Program-made: the position numbers and the translations under genes | Source: Nocardioides insulae DSM 17944 | Lineage (GTDB): Bacteria > Actinomycetota > Actinomycetes > Propionibacteriales > Nocardioidaceae | NCBI RefSeq assembly: GCF_000422825.1 | Contig: NZ_AUGU01000016.1 | Span: 150,364 to 214,363, forward strand | Reading direction: 5' to 3' | DNA: 64,000 bases | Shown: piece by piece, positions 43,307 through 52,552 of the stretch | Position numbering within the stretch: position 1 is the stretch's first letter | Layout of the letters: every line of letters starts with the position of its first letter | The notes under the pieces: model-generated | The model's database searches: none | Told to the model about the DNA's origin: nothing | What the model saw: only the letters and a program-made list of their open reading frames with translations

Positions 43307-44155
43307 ATGACCACGTCTCAGAATCCACCACCGGTGCCGCGGCCAGGATCAACTATCGTGAACGTTCCCGGCGGTGACGCCGCAGATGTCGGATCCCGCG
43401 CGCAGGCGAGCCTTCGGCTCGACGGTGTGGGCATGTCCTTCGGTGCCAAGGAGGTCCTAGCCGGGATCGACCTCGAGGTCAGCCCGGGTCAGTTCGTGGC
43501 CCTGGTCGGCCCGTCCGGGGCTGGTAAGTCCACGCTGCTGCGGCTGCTCAACGGGAGTCATCGACCCACCGTCGGAACAGTGTCCGTGCTCGGGACCGAC
43601 CCGACGAAGTGCTCCCGCCGGGAACTGCAGCGGTTGCGGACCCGCATCGGCTTCGTGTTCCAGCAATTCGGCCTGGTCGGCCGGCTCAGCGCGATGGAGA
43701 ACGTCCTGATGGGGGCGCTGGGCTCGCTGCGCCTGCCCCGCTACGGCGTCTCCAGCTACCCCCAAGACCTTCGGCGACGAGCCGCCGGGAACCTGGAGCG
43801 CGTGGGCCTCATCGACGCGCGGTTCCAGCGCTGCGACACCTTGTCGGGTGGCCAGCAGCAGCGGGTCGCGATCGCTCGTACGCTCATGCAGGATGCTGAG
43901 ATCGTGCTCGCTGACGAGCCCGTCGCTTCGCTCGACCCCTCGTCGAGCCTCTCGGTGCTCGAAACGCTGCGGCGACTCAGTGCCGAGGACGGTTTCACCG
44001 TCGTCTGTTCGCTCCACCAGGTCGACCTCGCCCTGGCGATTTCGGACCGCATCGTGGCCGTGCGCGACGGCTCGCTGGTGCTCGACACCGCCACGTCGCA
44101 GACCAACGAGTCGCAGATCCGCAGCATCTACCAACGGAACGGGCCGGCGACATGA
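43307..44155 (+). CDS. PhnC-family ABC ATPase
   Basis: This 282-residue ATPase has Walker A GPSGAGKSTL, Q-loop FVFQQFGLV, signature SGGQQQR, Walker B IVLADEPVASLD and switch His in SLHQVDLA. The long N-terminal extension (residues 1-30) is not part of the domain. Start choice: ATG at 43307 follows TGAGGA by five bases; a GTG at 43295 (overlapping the PhnD stop) is the alternative. It energises the permease encoded next, which overlaps it by ATGA. Confidence 0.88.
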   Translation: MTTSQNPPPVPRPGSTIVNVPGGDAADVGSRAQASLRLDGVGMSFGAKEVLAGIDLEVSPGQFVALVGPSGAGKSTLLRLLNGSHRPTVGTVSVLGTDPTKCSRRELQRLRTRIGFVFQQFGLVGRLSAMENVLMGALGSLRLPRYGVSSYPQDLRRRAAGNLERVGLIDARFQRCDTLSGGQQQRVAIARTLMQDAEIVLADEPVASLDPSSSLSVLETLRRLSAEDGFTVVCSLHQVDLALAISDRIVAVRDGSLVLDTATSQTNESQIRSIYQRNGPAT

Positions 44156-45789
44156 GCGTCACGACTCCCTCACGCCCGGTTGCGGTCACGCGCGAGCGTG
44201 AACCCCGACCGCCCCGCGCGGCAGCGGCCACCTGGCTGATCCCGTTGGGTTATTTGGCTGTCTCGGTCTTCGGTGTGTGGTGGATCGCCATCGACCTCAC
44301 CGCCCTGCAGGACGGTGCCGGCGACATCGCTCGGCTGCTGGAGCGGATGTTGCCACCGGAGTTCGGCTCGCTCTCCGAGCTGGTCACCCTCGTCCTGGAG
44401 ACGCTCTGGATCGCACTGGCGGGCACCGGGGTCGCCACGGTGGTCTCGCTGCCGCTCGCCGCTGCCGCGTCGCGGAACTTCACGGGTCCCAGATCGGTTC
44501 AGTGGTTGGTGCGCGGAATCATCGTCGTCACTCGTGCTGTGCCCTCGCTCGTCTTCGCGATCGTCTTCGTACGGATCTTCGGACTCGGCCCGTTCGCAGG
44601 GGCGCTCGCGATCGCCTTCCACTCGGTCGGGATGATCGCCAAGATGATGGCTGATGTCTTCGAGGAACTGACTCCGGCTCCTCGTGAGGCGATCGGCGCG
44701 GTCGGGGCGTCGCGCTTCCAGAACTTCACCGCGACCACCCTGCCCCGGTCGCTGCCCGCGATCTCGAGCCTCGTGCTCTATCGGCTGGACATCAACATCC
44801 GGGCGTCCGCAGTCCTGGGCCTGGTGGGCGCCGGGGGGATCGGCGTAGCCCTGCAGACCGCGATCGGGAGCCTCAACTACCAGCAGGCGGCCGGGATCAT
44901 CGTGGTCATCGGCCTCCTTCTCCTGGCGCTGGAACTCGTCTCGTTCCTGGTCCAGCGTGCCGTCGCCGAGCATGCTCAGGACGGCGTCACCTCCGAGCTG
45001 TACCGCCGAACGGCCGACCCGATCCGACCTGGCTGGAACCGAGCCCGGTTGCTACGCACCGGCGGCGCGCTGATCGCCGCCGGCGCCCTCCTCTACGCAC
45101 TGACCCAGGTGTCCTTCGATCCCAGTCGGTTGGGGAGGTCCTGGCAGGCGGCCGTCGACCTGGTGACCGGCTTCTTCCCTCCGGTGATCGACTCGGCTGT
45201 GCTGACCGGCATCTTCGAGAGCGTTGTGATGGCGCTGACGGCCACGACCGTCGGCGTGGTCATCGGCCTGGTGATCGCGATCCTCTCGACCGGACATGTG
45301 GTGCGGTTCGCGCCGCTGTCGTTCGCACTGAGGGTGCTGGTCGTCCTGATGCGCTCGGTCCCCGATGTCATCTACGCCCTGGTCTTCGTCGCCGCCCTCG
45401 GGCTCGGTCCGTTCGCCGGCTTCCTCGCGCTCTCCATCTCCTGTACGGCGCTGGCGGCGAAGTTCTTCACCGACGCCCTCCAGGGGGTCGATCCTGGACC
45501 CCTGCGAGCGCTGGAGGCCACCGGCGCCTCCCGACTGCAGGTCTTCGTCAGCGGGGTCTGGCCGCGGTTCGTGCCGTCGCTGATCGGCAACAGTCTGTTC
45601 ACCTCCGACCTCGCCCTGCGCGAATCTGCGGTCCTCGGGATCGTGGGTGCGGGAGGGATCGGATTCGTCCTGCAGGAGTCCGTGGCCAGCTTGGACTACG
45701 GCACCACCGCCGGCGTCCTGATCTGCCTGGTCGTCGTGGTGGTCGCCCTCGAAGCGGTCGCCCGTTGGGCCAGGACGCGGGTGATCTGA
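44152..45789 (+). CDS. PhnE-type permease, two domains fused in one chain
   Basis: This 545-residue membrane protein carries two copies of the PhnE permease. The first (residues 1-275) shows RAVPSLVFAIVFVRIFGLGPFAG and ASAVLGLVGAGGIGVALQ. The second (about 300-545) shows MRSVPDVIYALVFVAALGLGPFAG and ESAVLGIVGAGGIGFVLQ. The matched GAGGIG segments prove an internal duplication or fusion of PhnE1 and PhnE2. The chain would form the complete channel by itself. It is coupled to the ATPase gene and followed after one base by the P450 gene. Confidence 0.9.
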   Translation: MSVTTPSRPVAVTREREPRPPRAAAATWLIPLGYLAVSVFGVWWIAIDLTALQDGAGDIARLLERMLPPEFGSLSELVTLVLETLWIALAGTGVATVVSLPLAAAASRNFTGPRSVQWLVRGIIVVTRAVPSLVFAIVFVRIFGLGPFAGALAIAFHSVGMIAKMMADVFEELTPAPREAIGAVGASRFQNFTATTLPRSLPAISSLVLYRLDINIRASAVLGLVGAGGIGVALQTAIGSLNYQQAAGIIVVIGLLLLALELVSFLVQRAVAEHAQDGVTSELYRRTADPIRPGWNRARLLRTGGALIAAGALLYALTQVSFDPSRLGRSWQAAVDLVTGFFPPVIDSAVLTGIFESVVMALTATTVGVVIGLVIAILSTGHVVRFAPLSFALRVLVVLMRSVPDVIYALVFVAALGLGPFAGFLALSISCTALAAKFFTDALQGVDPGPLRALEATGASRLQVFVSGVWPRFVPSLIGNSLFTSDLALRESAVLGIVGAGGIGFVLQESVASLDYGTTAGVLICLVVVVVALEAVARWARTRVI

Positions 45790-45790
45790 G

Positions 45791-47071
45791 GTGTCCACTC
45801 AGCCTGGTTGTCCCCACTCGTCTCCTGATCGGTCGCGGTCAGCCGAACCCGCGGTGGCCCGCGACCTCGCCGAGGGTCACCCGCTTCGGAGCTCGGAGTG
45901 GGAACCGGCGGTCCACGAGACCTTCGGCAGCGCCCACCGGGACTATGCGGAGTTGCGGGCGGGGAACCCCTTCCCGTGGAGCGATGCCTTCGGTGGATTC
46001 TGGTCGGCCACGACCTACGCCGACGTGCTCCGAGTGACCGGCGACGACGACCTCTTCATCACCTCCGTGCAGAACGTGGTGCCGCACGTCCCCCGTTCCT
46101 CCCGCCGGCCGCCGCTGCACTTCGATCCGCCCGAGCACACCGCCTACCGCCAGGCGATCGACCCGGTGCTCCGCGGAGTGAACCTGCGGGCCCGGGAACC
46201 CCAGTTCCGGGCGAGCGCCGAGGAACTGCTCGCGGGGTTGGTCGCGGCCGAGAGCCCCGACGCCATGCGCGACTTCGCGGCGCCGTACGTCGTTGATTGT
46301 TTCGCGGCGTTCCTGGGAGTGCCGAGCGACCTCGCCAGGCACATCCGCGAGGTCGGGGTGCGTTACTCCTTCGCCATCCAGGACATGGACGATGCAGTCA
46401 TCGGTAGGTGTAGCGCAGAGCTGTACACCATCGCGGAGCAGATCTATCGCGATCGGCTCGCGGCCGACCCCAATCCGGACCAGGACCTGGCCGCCAGCCT
46501 GCACGAGGCAGCATCCGACCCCGTCAACCACATCACCGAGAAGTCCGCGATCGCCACCATCCGGCAGATGATCGTGGCCGGGATGGGGGCACCTCAGGCG
46601 ATCCTCGGGAGCTGTCTGGTCCACCTCGCGACCGCGCCCGAGCTGCAAAGGCACTTGCGCGAGCGACCTGAGGATCTGCCGGTGGCGATCGAGGAACTGC
46701 TTCGCCTACACGCGCCGTATCGGGTGTTCGCACGAACGGCACGCCGAGACACGACGATCCACGGGCGCGAGGTGCGTGCTGGTGAGCCGATCGCCCTGAT
46801 CTTCCCGTCTGCCAACCGCGACGAGGGCGTCTTCGAGCGCCCCGACGAGTTCGTGCTGCGGCGGCCCAACAACTCCCACCTCGCCTTCGGGCGCGGCGCT
46901 CATCGATGCCCGGCAGCGAGGATGGGACGGATCGAGCTCCGCATCGCTCTCGAAACGGTGCTCACCGGAACGGAGTGGTTTGAGCTCGCGGGCGAGGTGG
47001 AGATGATGAACTGGCTGGAGTACGGCCCGCGCGCTGTCCCGATCGCGATCCGCAGCCGGGCGGGGCGGTGA
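45791..47071 (+). CDS. cytochrome P450 with atypical I-helix
   Basis: This 426-residue soluble P450 with a GTG start has ExxR at Glu302-Arg305 (EELLRLHAPY), the heme region FGRGAHRCPAA with ligand Cys373, and HFDPPEH near 110. The I-helix reads AGMGAP at 263-268 where most P450s have AG(x)(D/E)T(T): the acid and the alcohol are Gly266 and Ala267. That pair normally delivers protons to break the O-O bond, so oxygen activation may work differently or use peroxide. The position after an ABC importer suggests oxidation of the imported molecule. Redox partners are not encoded nearby. It overlaps paaX-like by GTGA. Confidence 0.9.
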   Translation: MSTQPGCPHSSPDRSRSAEPAVARDLAEGHPLRSSEWEPAVHETFGSAHRDYAELRAGNPFPWSDAFGGFWSATTYADVLRVTGDDDLFITSVQNVVPHVPRSSRRPPLHFDPPEHTAYRQAIDPVLRGVNLRAREPQFRASAEELLAGLVAAESPDAMRDFAAPYVVDCFAAFLGVPSDLARHIREVGVRYSFAIQDMDDAVIGRCSAELYTIAEQIYRDRLAADPNPDQDLAASLHEAASDPVNHITEKSAIATIRQMIVAGMGAPQAILGSCLVHLATAPELQRHLRERPEDLPVAIEELLRLHAPYRVFARTARRDTTIHGREVRAGEPIALIFPSANRDEGVFERPDEFVLRRPNNSHLAFGRGAHRCPAARMGRIELRIALETVLTGTEWFELAGEVEMMNWLEYGPRAVPIAIRSRAGR

Positions 47072-48045
47072 CGATGCTGACCGGAGAAGCTGACGAGAGT
47101 CCCCGCACGGTTGTCCGCGACCCGCGGATGCCGCGGTTCCAGCAGGGCGCTCAATCGCAGCAACTGCTGACCGTGCTCCTCGGGGACTATTGGTTCGGCC
47201 GCAACGAGGCGATCCCGTCGGCGGCGTTGGTCGACCTGCTGGGCACCTTCGAGGTCAGTCCGGCCGGAGCCCGCGCCGCCATCCAACGGCTCGCGCAGCG
47301 CGGCTTCCTGGTCGGACAGCGGGAGGGCCGACAGACCCGCTACGGAGTTCAGGCCAAGAGCCGCGAGGCTCTTGACGAACACGTGCGGTCACTCTTCATG
47401 AGTCACCGACCCGTCGCCTGGGACGGCACGTGGACCATCGTGGCCTTCTCCCTACCGGAAGAGGCCGCCACGGCACGCCGTTCACTGCGCGAAGGTCTCA
47501 GAACGCAGCGCTTCGGGAACCTCTACGACGCGCTGTGGGTCCGCCCCGGCGACCACCCGGCCGCGGTCCAGAGCCTGGTCCGGGAGCTGGCTGAGGAGGG
47601 AGTTCCCGGCTTCGACCCTGCTCGCGTGTCGATCTTCGCCGGCGCACGGCTGCCGGGTGGAGTCTCCCCGGTGATGCTGGAGCAAGCCTTCGGCATCGCG
47701 GAGCTGACGATGGCCTACGAGGAGTTCTGTGGCCGCTGGCAACCGCTGCTCGAGGATCTGGACCGTCTCCGTGGCCGACCTCGGGAGGCCCTGATCACCC
47801 GCACCCGCGTGATGGCCGACTGGCGCCGACTGGTGCGAGCCGATCCGCGTCTCCCGTCGGAACTGCTGGACGGTCACGATCCGGGTCAGCGGGCCTTCGC
47901 CTGCTGCGCGGCGATCTACGACCAGCTCGGACCCGCGGGTGAGACCGCGTTCCGCCGCGCCTTGTCCGGCCACGACGAGCAGTTGCCAGACCTGGCCACG
48001 CATCACACCTTCACAGGTTCCTCCGCACTCATCCAGGGCGACTGA
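47068..48045 (+). CDS. PaaX family transcriptional regulator
   Basis: This 325-residue regulator of the PaaX class has an N-terminal winged helix (SQQLLTVLLGDYWFGRNEAIPSAALVDLL given in short form: LLTVLLGDYW, SAALVDLLGTF, GARAAIQRLAQRGFLVG), a middle domain with WDGTWTIVAFSLPEE and RFGNLYDALWVRPG, and the C-terminal PaaX_C part with MAYEEFCGRWQPLLEDL. PaaX represses phenylacetyl-CoA genes in other bacteria and responds to aryl-CoA; here it probably controls the P450/ABC operon that it ends. GTG start with 4-base overlap; an ATG two codons in is possible. Confidence 0.88.
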   Translation: MTMLTGEADESPRTVVRDPRMPRFQQGAQSQQLLTVLLGDYWFGRNEAIPSAALVDLLGTFEVSPAGARAAIQRLAQRGFLVGQREGRQTRYGVQAKSREALDEHVRSLFMSHRPVAWDGTWTIVAFSLPEEAATARRSLREGLRTQRFGNLYDALWVRPGDHPAAVQSLVRELAEEGVPGFDPARVSIFAGARLPGGVSPVMLEQAFGIAELTMAYEEFCGRWQPLLEDLDRLRGRPREALITRTRVMADWRRLVRADPRLPSELLDGHDPGQRAFACCAAIYDQLGPAGETAFRRALSGHDEQLPDLATHHTFTGSSALIQGD

Positions 48046-48141
48046 CCCGGTCGCTCCCGGTAGGAGCCGACTCCCCATCCACCGACGTCTCCGTCGGGAT
48101 CCACATCCACCCGTGGCCTCGGGCCACAGGAAGGCACGGTC

Positions 48142-49557
48142 ATGTTCCGCACCCGCCTAGGATTGGCGACCACCGCACTTGCGACGGTCGCCGCCTGCTC
48201 ACTCGCCGGCTCAGCCTTCGCCGCGACAGCGCCCGCCGATTCGGGCAGTGCCGCAATTGTCGAGACCTCCGACATCGATCGCGGCAGCCTCCCCAGCGGC
48301 GCTCGATACATGATCCGCGAGCCCCAGCGGTGGAATGGCACCGTACTGGTCTGGAGTCCCGGTTTCGGCGGGGGCGGTGGGGGTGAAGTTGCCGTGACCC
48401 CGTCGGAGCCGGTCGCCACGTGGCTGCTCGATCACGGCTACGCGCTGGCCGGCTCTCAGCCCACCACGCAGGGGTGGGCGGTCGAGGACCTCCTGAGGGA
48501 GCAGGAGGAGGTCACCGACGTCGTCGCCCGCGAACTCGGACGCCCACAGCACGTCGTCGCCTGGGGAAACTCAATGGGCGGACTCACCTCGGCCGCGCTC
48601 CTCGAGGCGCACCCTGACTCCTTCGACGCTGCACTGCCGATGTGCGGGTCGATCGCAGGAGCTGTCCCGATGCTCAATCAGTCCCTGGACGCGACCTTCG
48701 TGTTCAAGACGCTCCTGGCGCCCGATGACGACCGCCTCGAACTGACGGACGTCCAGGATGAGGTCGGCCGTCAGGCAGCTTTCGCTGAGGTGCTCGAGAA
48801 GGCACAGCGAACGCCGGAGGGCCGGGCTCGGATCTCTCTCGCGGCGAGCATCGCCCAGATCCCGACCTGGACCCAGGTCGACACCTCGCGTCCGGCGAGG
48901 GGTGACCTCGCGGCCCAGCAGCACCAGCAGTACGCGGCCTTCCTGTGGGGCGCCGTGTCGCCACGGCAGCCCCTCGAGGAGCGGGCCGGTGGGAACTTCT
49001 CGTGGAACACCGGCGTGGACTACGCCCGGCAGCTCGCCGGGTCCGGGACCTCCACCTTGGTGCGAAGGCTGTACGCCGAGGCCGGCCTCGATCTGCGCGA
49101 TGAGCTCGCCCTGTTGGCCGCCGCGCCACGAGTCAGTGCCGACCCGGATGCAGTCGACTACATGCAGCGAAACGCCACCCCGACCGGCGAACTGAACGGC
49201 CCGATCCTGTCCGTGCACGAGGCGGGCGATACGGCCCCGACGGTGGGCCACGCCCGGACCTTCGCAGACCGGGTGCACAGGCATCGCGACGGTGCCCTGC
49301 TCCGACGGGCCTTCGTCGACCGGCCGGGGCACTGCGACTACTCCGACGCCGAGATCGCGGCCCTTGTCAGCACGCTGCAGGATCGACTCGCGTCGGGTCG
49401 CTGGGGCAGTTCGACCCAGCCTGGCAACCTCGATCGGCTCGCCGACAGGATCGCCGGGAGCAGCGATCTCAACCGTGGAACGGGACACTTCGACACCGTT
49501 CATCCGCGTGCCATGCTGCGGCCCGAGCGTGGCCTCCCGGGAGGTGGTGCTCGATGA
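48142..49557 (+). CDS. secreted alpha/beta hydrolase, paralogue 1
   Basis: This 471-residue exported hydrolase has a signal peptide MFRTRLGLATTALATVAACS ending near AFAATA. The core has the nucleophile elbow GNSMGG, a likely acid in VHEAGDT, and histidine in RPGHCDYS. It shares with the next two related genes the block FSWNTGVDYARQL and a C-terminal GRWG. A poly-Gly loop (FGGGGGGE) lies after the first strand. Substrates are unknown; a secreted esterase acting on plant phenolic esters fits the island. The start follows AGGAAGG. Confidence 0.82.
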   Translation: MFRTRLGLATTALATVAACSLAGSAFAATAPADSGSAAIVETSDIDRGSLPSGARYMIREPQRWNGTVLVWSPGFGGGGGGEVAVTPSEPVATWLLDHGYALAGSQPTTQGWAVEDLLREQEEVTDVVARELGRPQHVVAWGNSMGGLTSAALLEAHPDSFDAALPMCGSIAGAVPMLNQSLDATFVFKTLLAPDDDRLELTDVQDEVGRQAAFAEVLEKAQRTPEGRARISLAASIAQIPTWTQVDTSRPARGDLAAQQHQQYAAFLWGAVSPRQPLEERAGGNFSWNTGVDYARQLAGSGTSTLVRRLYAEAGLDLRDELALLAAAPRVSADPDAVDYMQRNATPTGELNGPILSVHEAGDTAPTVGHARTFADRVHRHRDGALLRRAFVDRPGHCDYSDAEIAALVSTLQDRLASGRWGSSTQPGNLDRLADRIAGSSDLNRGTGHFDTVHPRAMLRPERGLPGGGAR

Positions 49558-50942
49558 AGCGTCGTCTCGCTGCCACCGCGACCGCGCTGGCGCTGGCGAT
49601 CCCGGTGGTGCTGACCGCCGCGGCGAGTACGTCCGAGGCCGAGTCGTCGCCGCTCATGACCCCGGTCACCGCGACCGGCGTTCTCGGCGGAGACGCGGCG
49701 TACTCACTCATCCGTCCTTCGAACTGGAACGGCGACCTGCTGGTCATGCCTGGCCGGGACGATCTCGATGACACGACGGTCGACTGGTTGACCGCACACG
49801 GCTTCGGCGTCATCGGCTACGACCTCAGCAGCCCATGGGACCTGGAATCGGACCGGCGCAACGCCGGCCGCGCCGTCGCCACGTTCACCATGGCCGCCGG
49901 CAAGCCCGACGACATCGTCGTGAGCGGCCGATCCCAGGGAGGCCTCACCACGCGGATCGTGGCCGAGTCACGCCCTGAGTGGCTGGACGGCTCCGTCCCC
50001 ATGTGCGGGGGAGGGGCCGGAGCGATCAGCATGTGGAACTACAAGCTCGACACCGCTTTCGCCCTCCGGGAGCTCGTCGACCCGCAATCGGGGCTGCAGA
50101 TCACGCGCATTGACGATGCGGAGCGTGAGCAGGCGATCCTCGACCGGCTGCTCGCCGACGCCTCGTCCACCGCGGCGGGCCGTGCGCGACTCGTCCTGGC
50201 AGCCGCCCTGGGGCGCGTCCCCGCGGTGGATCCCGTGACGGGCAAGGGAATCCCTGATCGGGATCTCGCCCAGCGCACTGAGCGCTATCTCGCGGGCTTC
50301 CCGTTTGCGGTGGGTGCGTCCGTCCGGACGGGCTACGAGTCCACTGTGGGGGGTTCCTTCTCCTGGAACACCGGCGTCGACTACACCCGGGAGTTGCGCA
50401 CCTCGGGGCGGTGGGCCGAGGTGGTGCGTGCCTATCGAGCCGCCGGCGCCGACCTCGGTCAGGATCTGGACACACTGGCGGGTGCGGCTCGGATGACCGC
50501 GGACGAGGACGTCGTGAGATTCGTCGAGAAGACCGCGACGTTCACGGGCCGGCTCTCTGCACCGGTGCTGACGCTGCACACCACCGGGGATCCGGGAGGG
50601 CCGACGACCGATGAAGCCGCCTACGCCGCCTCCGTGCGCGCCGGAGGCAGTGCAGGGCTCCTACGACAGAGCTTCGTCGGGTCCGAGGGCCACTGCACCT
50701 TCACCTCTGCCGAGGAAGTCACCGCCCTGGTGACCATGTTCGACCGGATCGACGACGGACGCTGGCCGGCCACCTCATCACGAGCGCTCGACCGTCGCGC
50801 TGCGCGGGTCGCCACCGAGAGTTCCCTTGACCTGGGAGGCGCGCGATTCACGAGCGCGGACCAGGGCGAGCGTGCGCCGCGAACCTGGGACAGTCGCGAC
50901 TGGGGGCGCTACTCGTCCGTGGGGCAGTCGGGCAGGAGCTGA
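49554..50942 (+). CDS. secreted alpha/beta hydrolase, paralogue 2
   Basis: This 462-residue protein overlaps the previous gene by ATGA. It has a signal peptide (MKRRLAATATALALAIPVV, cleavage near SEAES), nucleophile elbow GRSQGG, acid region LHTTGDPGGP and His in SEGHCTFT. FSWNTGVDYTREL matches the same block in paralogue 1, and the CGG/CGS-type oxyanion neighbourhood (VPMCGGGAGA) is conserved too. The position suggests a tandem duplication with paralogue 1. Function is likely ester hydrolysis outside the cell. Confidence 0.82.
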   Translation: MKRRLAATATALALAIPVVLTAAASTSEAESSPLMTPVTATGVLGGDAAYSLIRPSNWNGDLLVMPGRDDLDDTTVDWLTAHGFGVIGYDLSSPWDLESDRRNAGRAVATFTMAAGKPDDIVVSGRSQGGLTTRIVAESRPEWLDGSVPMCGGGAGAISMWNYKLDTAFALRELVDPQSGLQITRIDDAEREQAILDRLLADASSTAAGRARLVLAAALGRVPAVDPVTGKGIPDRDLAQRTERYLAGFPFAVGASVRTGYESTVGGSFSWNTGVDYTRELRTSGRWAEVVRAYRAAGADLGQDLDTLAGAARMTADEDVVRFVEKTATFTGRLSAPVLTLHTTGDPGGPTTDEAAYAASVRAGGSAGLLRQSFVGSEGHCTFTSAEEVTALVTMFDRIDDGRWPATSSRALDRRAARVATESSLDLGGARFTSADQGERAPRTWDSRDWGRYSSVGQSGRS

Positions 50943-51116
50943 GAATCCATGTGCGGCTCGGACGCCATTCGGGCGCCCGAGCTGCTCAGGGGTGCTGTCC
51001 CCCCGACACGTGGCTGTCTGGTGTGGTCGTTGCTGAACTGTTCGACCCATCGATCGCCCCCGGGTTGGTGCCGCTCGGTGATGAAGGTGGCGGGCGGACC
51101 GACCCACCCCCATTGA

Positions 51117-51127
51117 CAGGAATCCTG
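51117..51127. promoter_or_regulatory. CAGGAnTCCTG operator (site B)
   Basis: CAGGAATCCTG overlaps TTGACA at 51113-51118 and is followed by ATTAT, as at site A. It lies 50-65 bases before the third secreted hydrolase gene, so this gene probably belongs to the MarR regulon. Confidence 0.7.
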
Positions 51128-51181
51128 ATTATCGACAGGTTGTGGGCGTCACACTTTCGTCATCTCGAGGAGACGATGCAC

Positions 51182-52552
51182 ATGCGCATCCCCACTCTGT
51201 CCACCATCGCCGTGCTCGGGTCCGCCGCGCTCGGGGCGGCCCTGCTGCCGGCCCAGGTCGCGGCGGCGGTGCCCGCTCCCGACGCGGCCGGTTCGACGCA
51301 GCTGACCGGTGAACTGCCGGACGGCGCCACCTGGCAGGCGGAGATCCCGGCCGATTGGAACGGCACGGCGGTCCTGTTCTCCCACGGCTTCCGGGGCGGC
51401 GAGGACAACCCCGCCTGGGACCAGAGTTTCGCTCCCACCGCCGAGGCCCTCAACGAGCGCGGGGTCGCGGTCGTGGCCTCGTCCTACGCGACCACCGGGT
51501 GGGCGCTCGGGACGGCCGCGCAGGACCAGCTCGACGCGCTGGCCGAGTTCGAGGCGGAGGCCGGCGATGCCTCCCGAGTGATCGCCATGGGCCGGTCCAT
51601 GGGCGGTCTGGTGACCAGTCTGCTGGCCGAACGGCCCGACGCCGGGATCGACGGTGCGGTGAGCACCTGCGGGCTACTCGGCGGGGGCGTCTCGCTGAAC
51701 AACTACCAGCTCGATGCGGCGCATGCGGCGCTGACGCTGCTCGCCCCCGACGCCGACGTACCGCTGGTCGGGTTCACCGATCAGGCCCAGTCCCAAGGCA
51801 CCGTCGAGGTGCTCTCGGCCGCCCTGGACCAGGCGCTGACCACGCCGCAGGGGCGCGCCCGGGTATCGCTGGTCGCCGCACTGCTCAACGCACCCACGGA
51901 GCTCCCCGGCGTCGACCGGAGGGATCCCGAGGCGCTGGCGGCCGCCCAGGCCGCCTACGTCCAGACCACCCTGCCCGAGGTCATCTCCCGGCGCTCGGCC
52001 ATCGTCAATGCCGCCGGCGGCGACAGCGGTTGGACGGCCGGGGTGGACTACGCCGCACTGTTGCGTGACTCCTCGCAGCGGCACACCGTCCGGGCGCTCT
52101 ACCGCGATGCCCGACTCGACCTCCGCAAGGACCTGGCGGCGGTGACCAGTGCGGCGGACGTCGAACCCGACGAGGACGCGCTGGACTGGATGCTCGAGAC
52201 CTCGGTGCCGACCGGGAAGCTCCAGGTGCCGGAGCTGACCACCCACACCCTCATCGACACGCTCGCGCCGGTCGAATATCAGGAGGAGTACGCCGAGACC
52301 GTCCGTCGGGCCGGCAAGGGCGGGCTGCTGCGCCAGGCCTTCGTCGACCGAGAGGGCCACTGCGAGTTCACCGTGGCCGAGAACCTGGCCGCCTTCGACG
52401 CCCTCGAGGAGCGGCTCGACACCGGCCGCTGGGGTCGGGTGGCCTCCACCGGTCGCCTCCAGGAGTCGGCGGAGCAGTGGGGTGAGTCCGACTACGTCGA
52501 CTTCCGCCCCGGCGAGTTCGTCAACGACCGGCAGTGGAAGGGGCAGCACTGA
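51182..52552 (+). CDS. secreted alpha/beta hydrolase, paralogue 3
   Basis: This 456-residue exported hydrolase has a signal peptide (MRIPTLSTIAVLGSAALGAA), elbow GRSMGG, acid candidate in HTLIDTLAP and His in REGHCEFT. WTAGVDYAALL aligns with the FSWNTGVDY block of paralogues 1 and 2. It has its own promoter with the shared palindrome, unlike the other two. ATG at 51182 stands nine bases after AGGAG; 51176 is equally possible. A feruloyl or chlorogenate-type esterase would fit the MarR regulon of hydroxycinnamate genes, but this is inferred from context only. Confidence 0.83.
   Translation: MRIPTLSTIAVLGSAALGAALLPAQVAAAVPAPDAAGSTQLTGELPDGATWQAEIPADWNGTAVLFSHGFRGGEDNPAWDQSFAPTAEALNERGVAVVASSYATTGWALGTAAQDQLDALAEFEAEAGDASRVIAMGRSMGGLVTSLLAERPDAGIDGAVSTCGLLGGGVSLNNYQLDAAHAALTLLAPDADVPLVGFTDQAQSQGTVEVLSAALDQALTTPQGRARVSLVAALLNAPTELPGVDRRDPEALAAAQAAYVQTTLPEVISRRSAIVNAAGGDSGWTAGVDYAALLRDSSQRHTVRALYRDARLDLRKDLAAVTSAADVEPDEDALDWMLETSVPTGKLQVPELTTHTLIDTLAPVEYQEEYAETVRRAGKGGLLRQAFVDREGHCEFTVAENLAAFDALEERLDTGRWGRVASTGRLQESAEQWGESDYVDFRPGEFVNDRQWKGQH

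Noticed and set aside
42309..45789. A phosphonate utilisation locus
   Set aside because: Only importer genes are present. No C-P lyase, phosphonatase or phosphite dehydrogenase is seen, and the operon continues with a P450 and PaaX.
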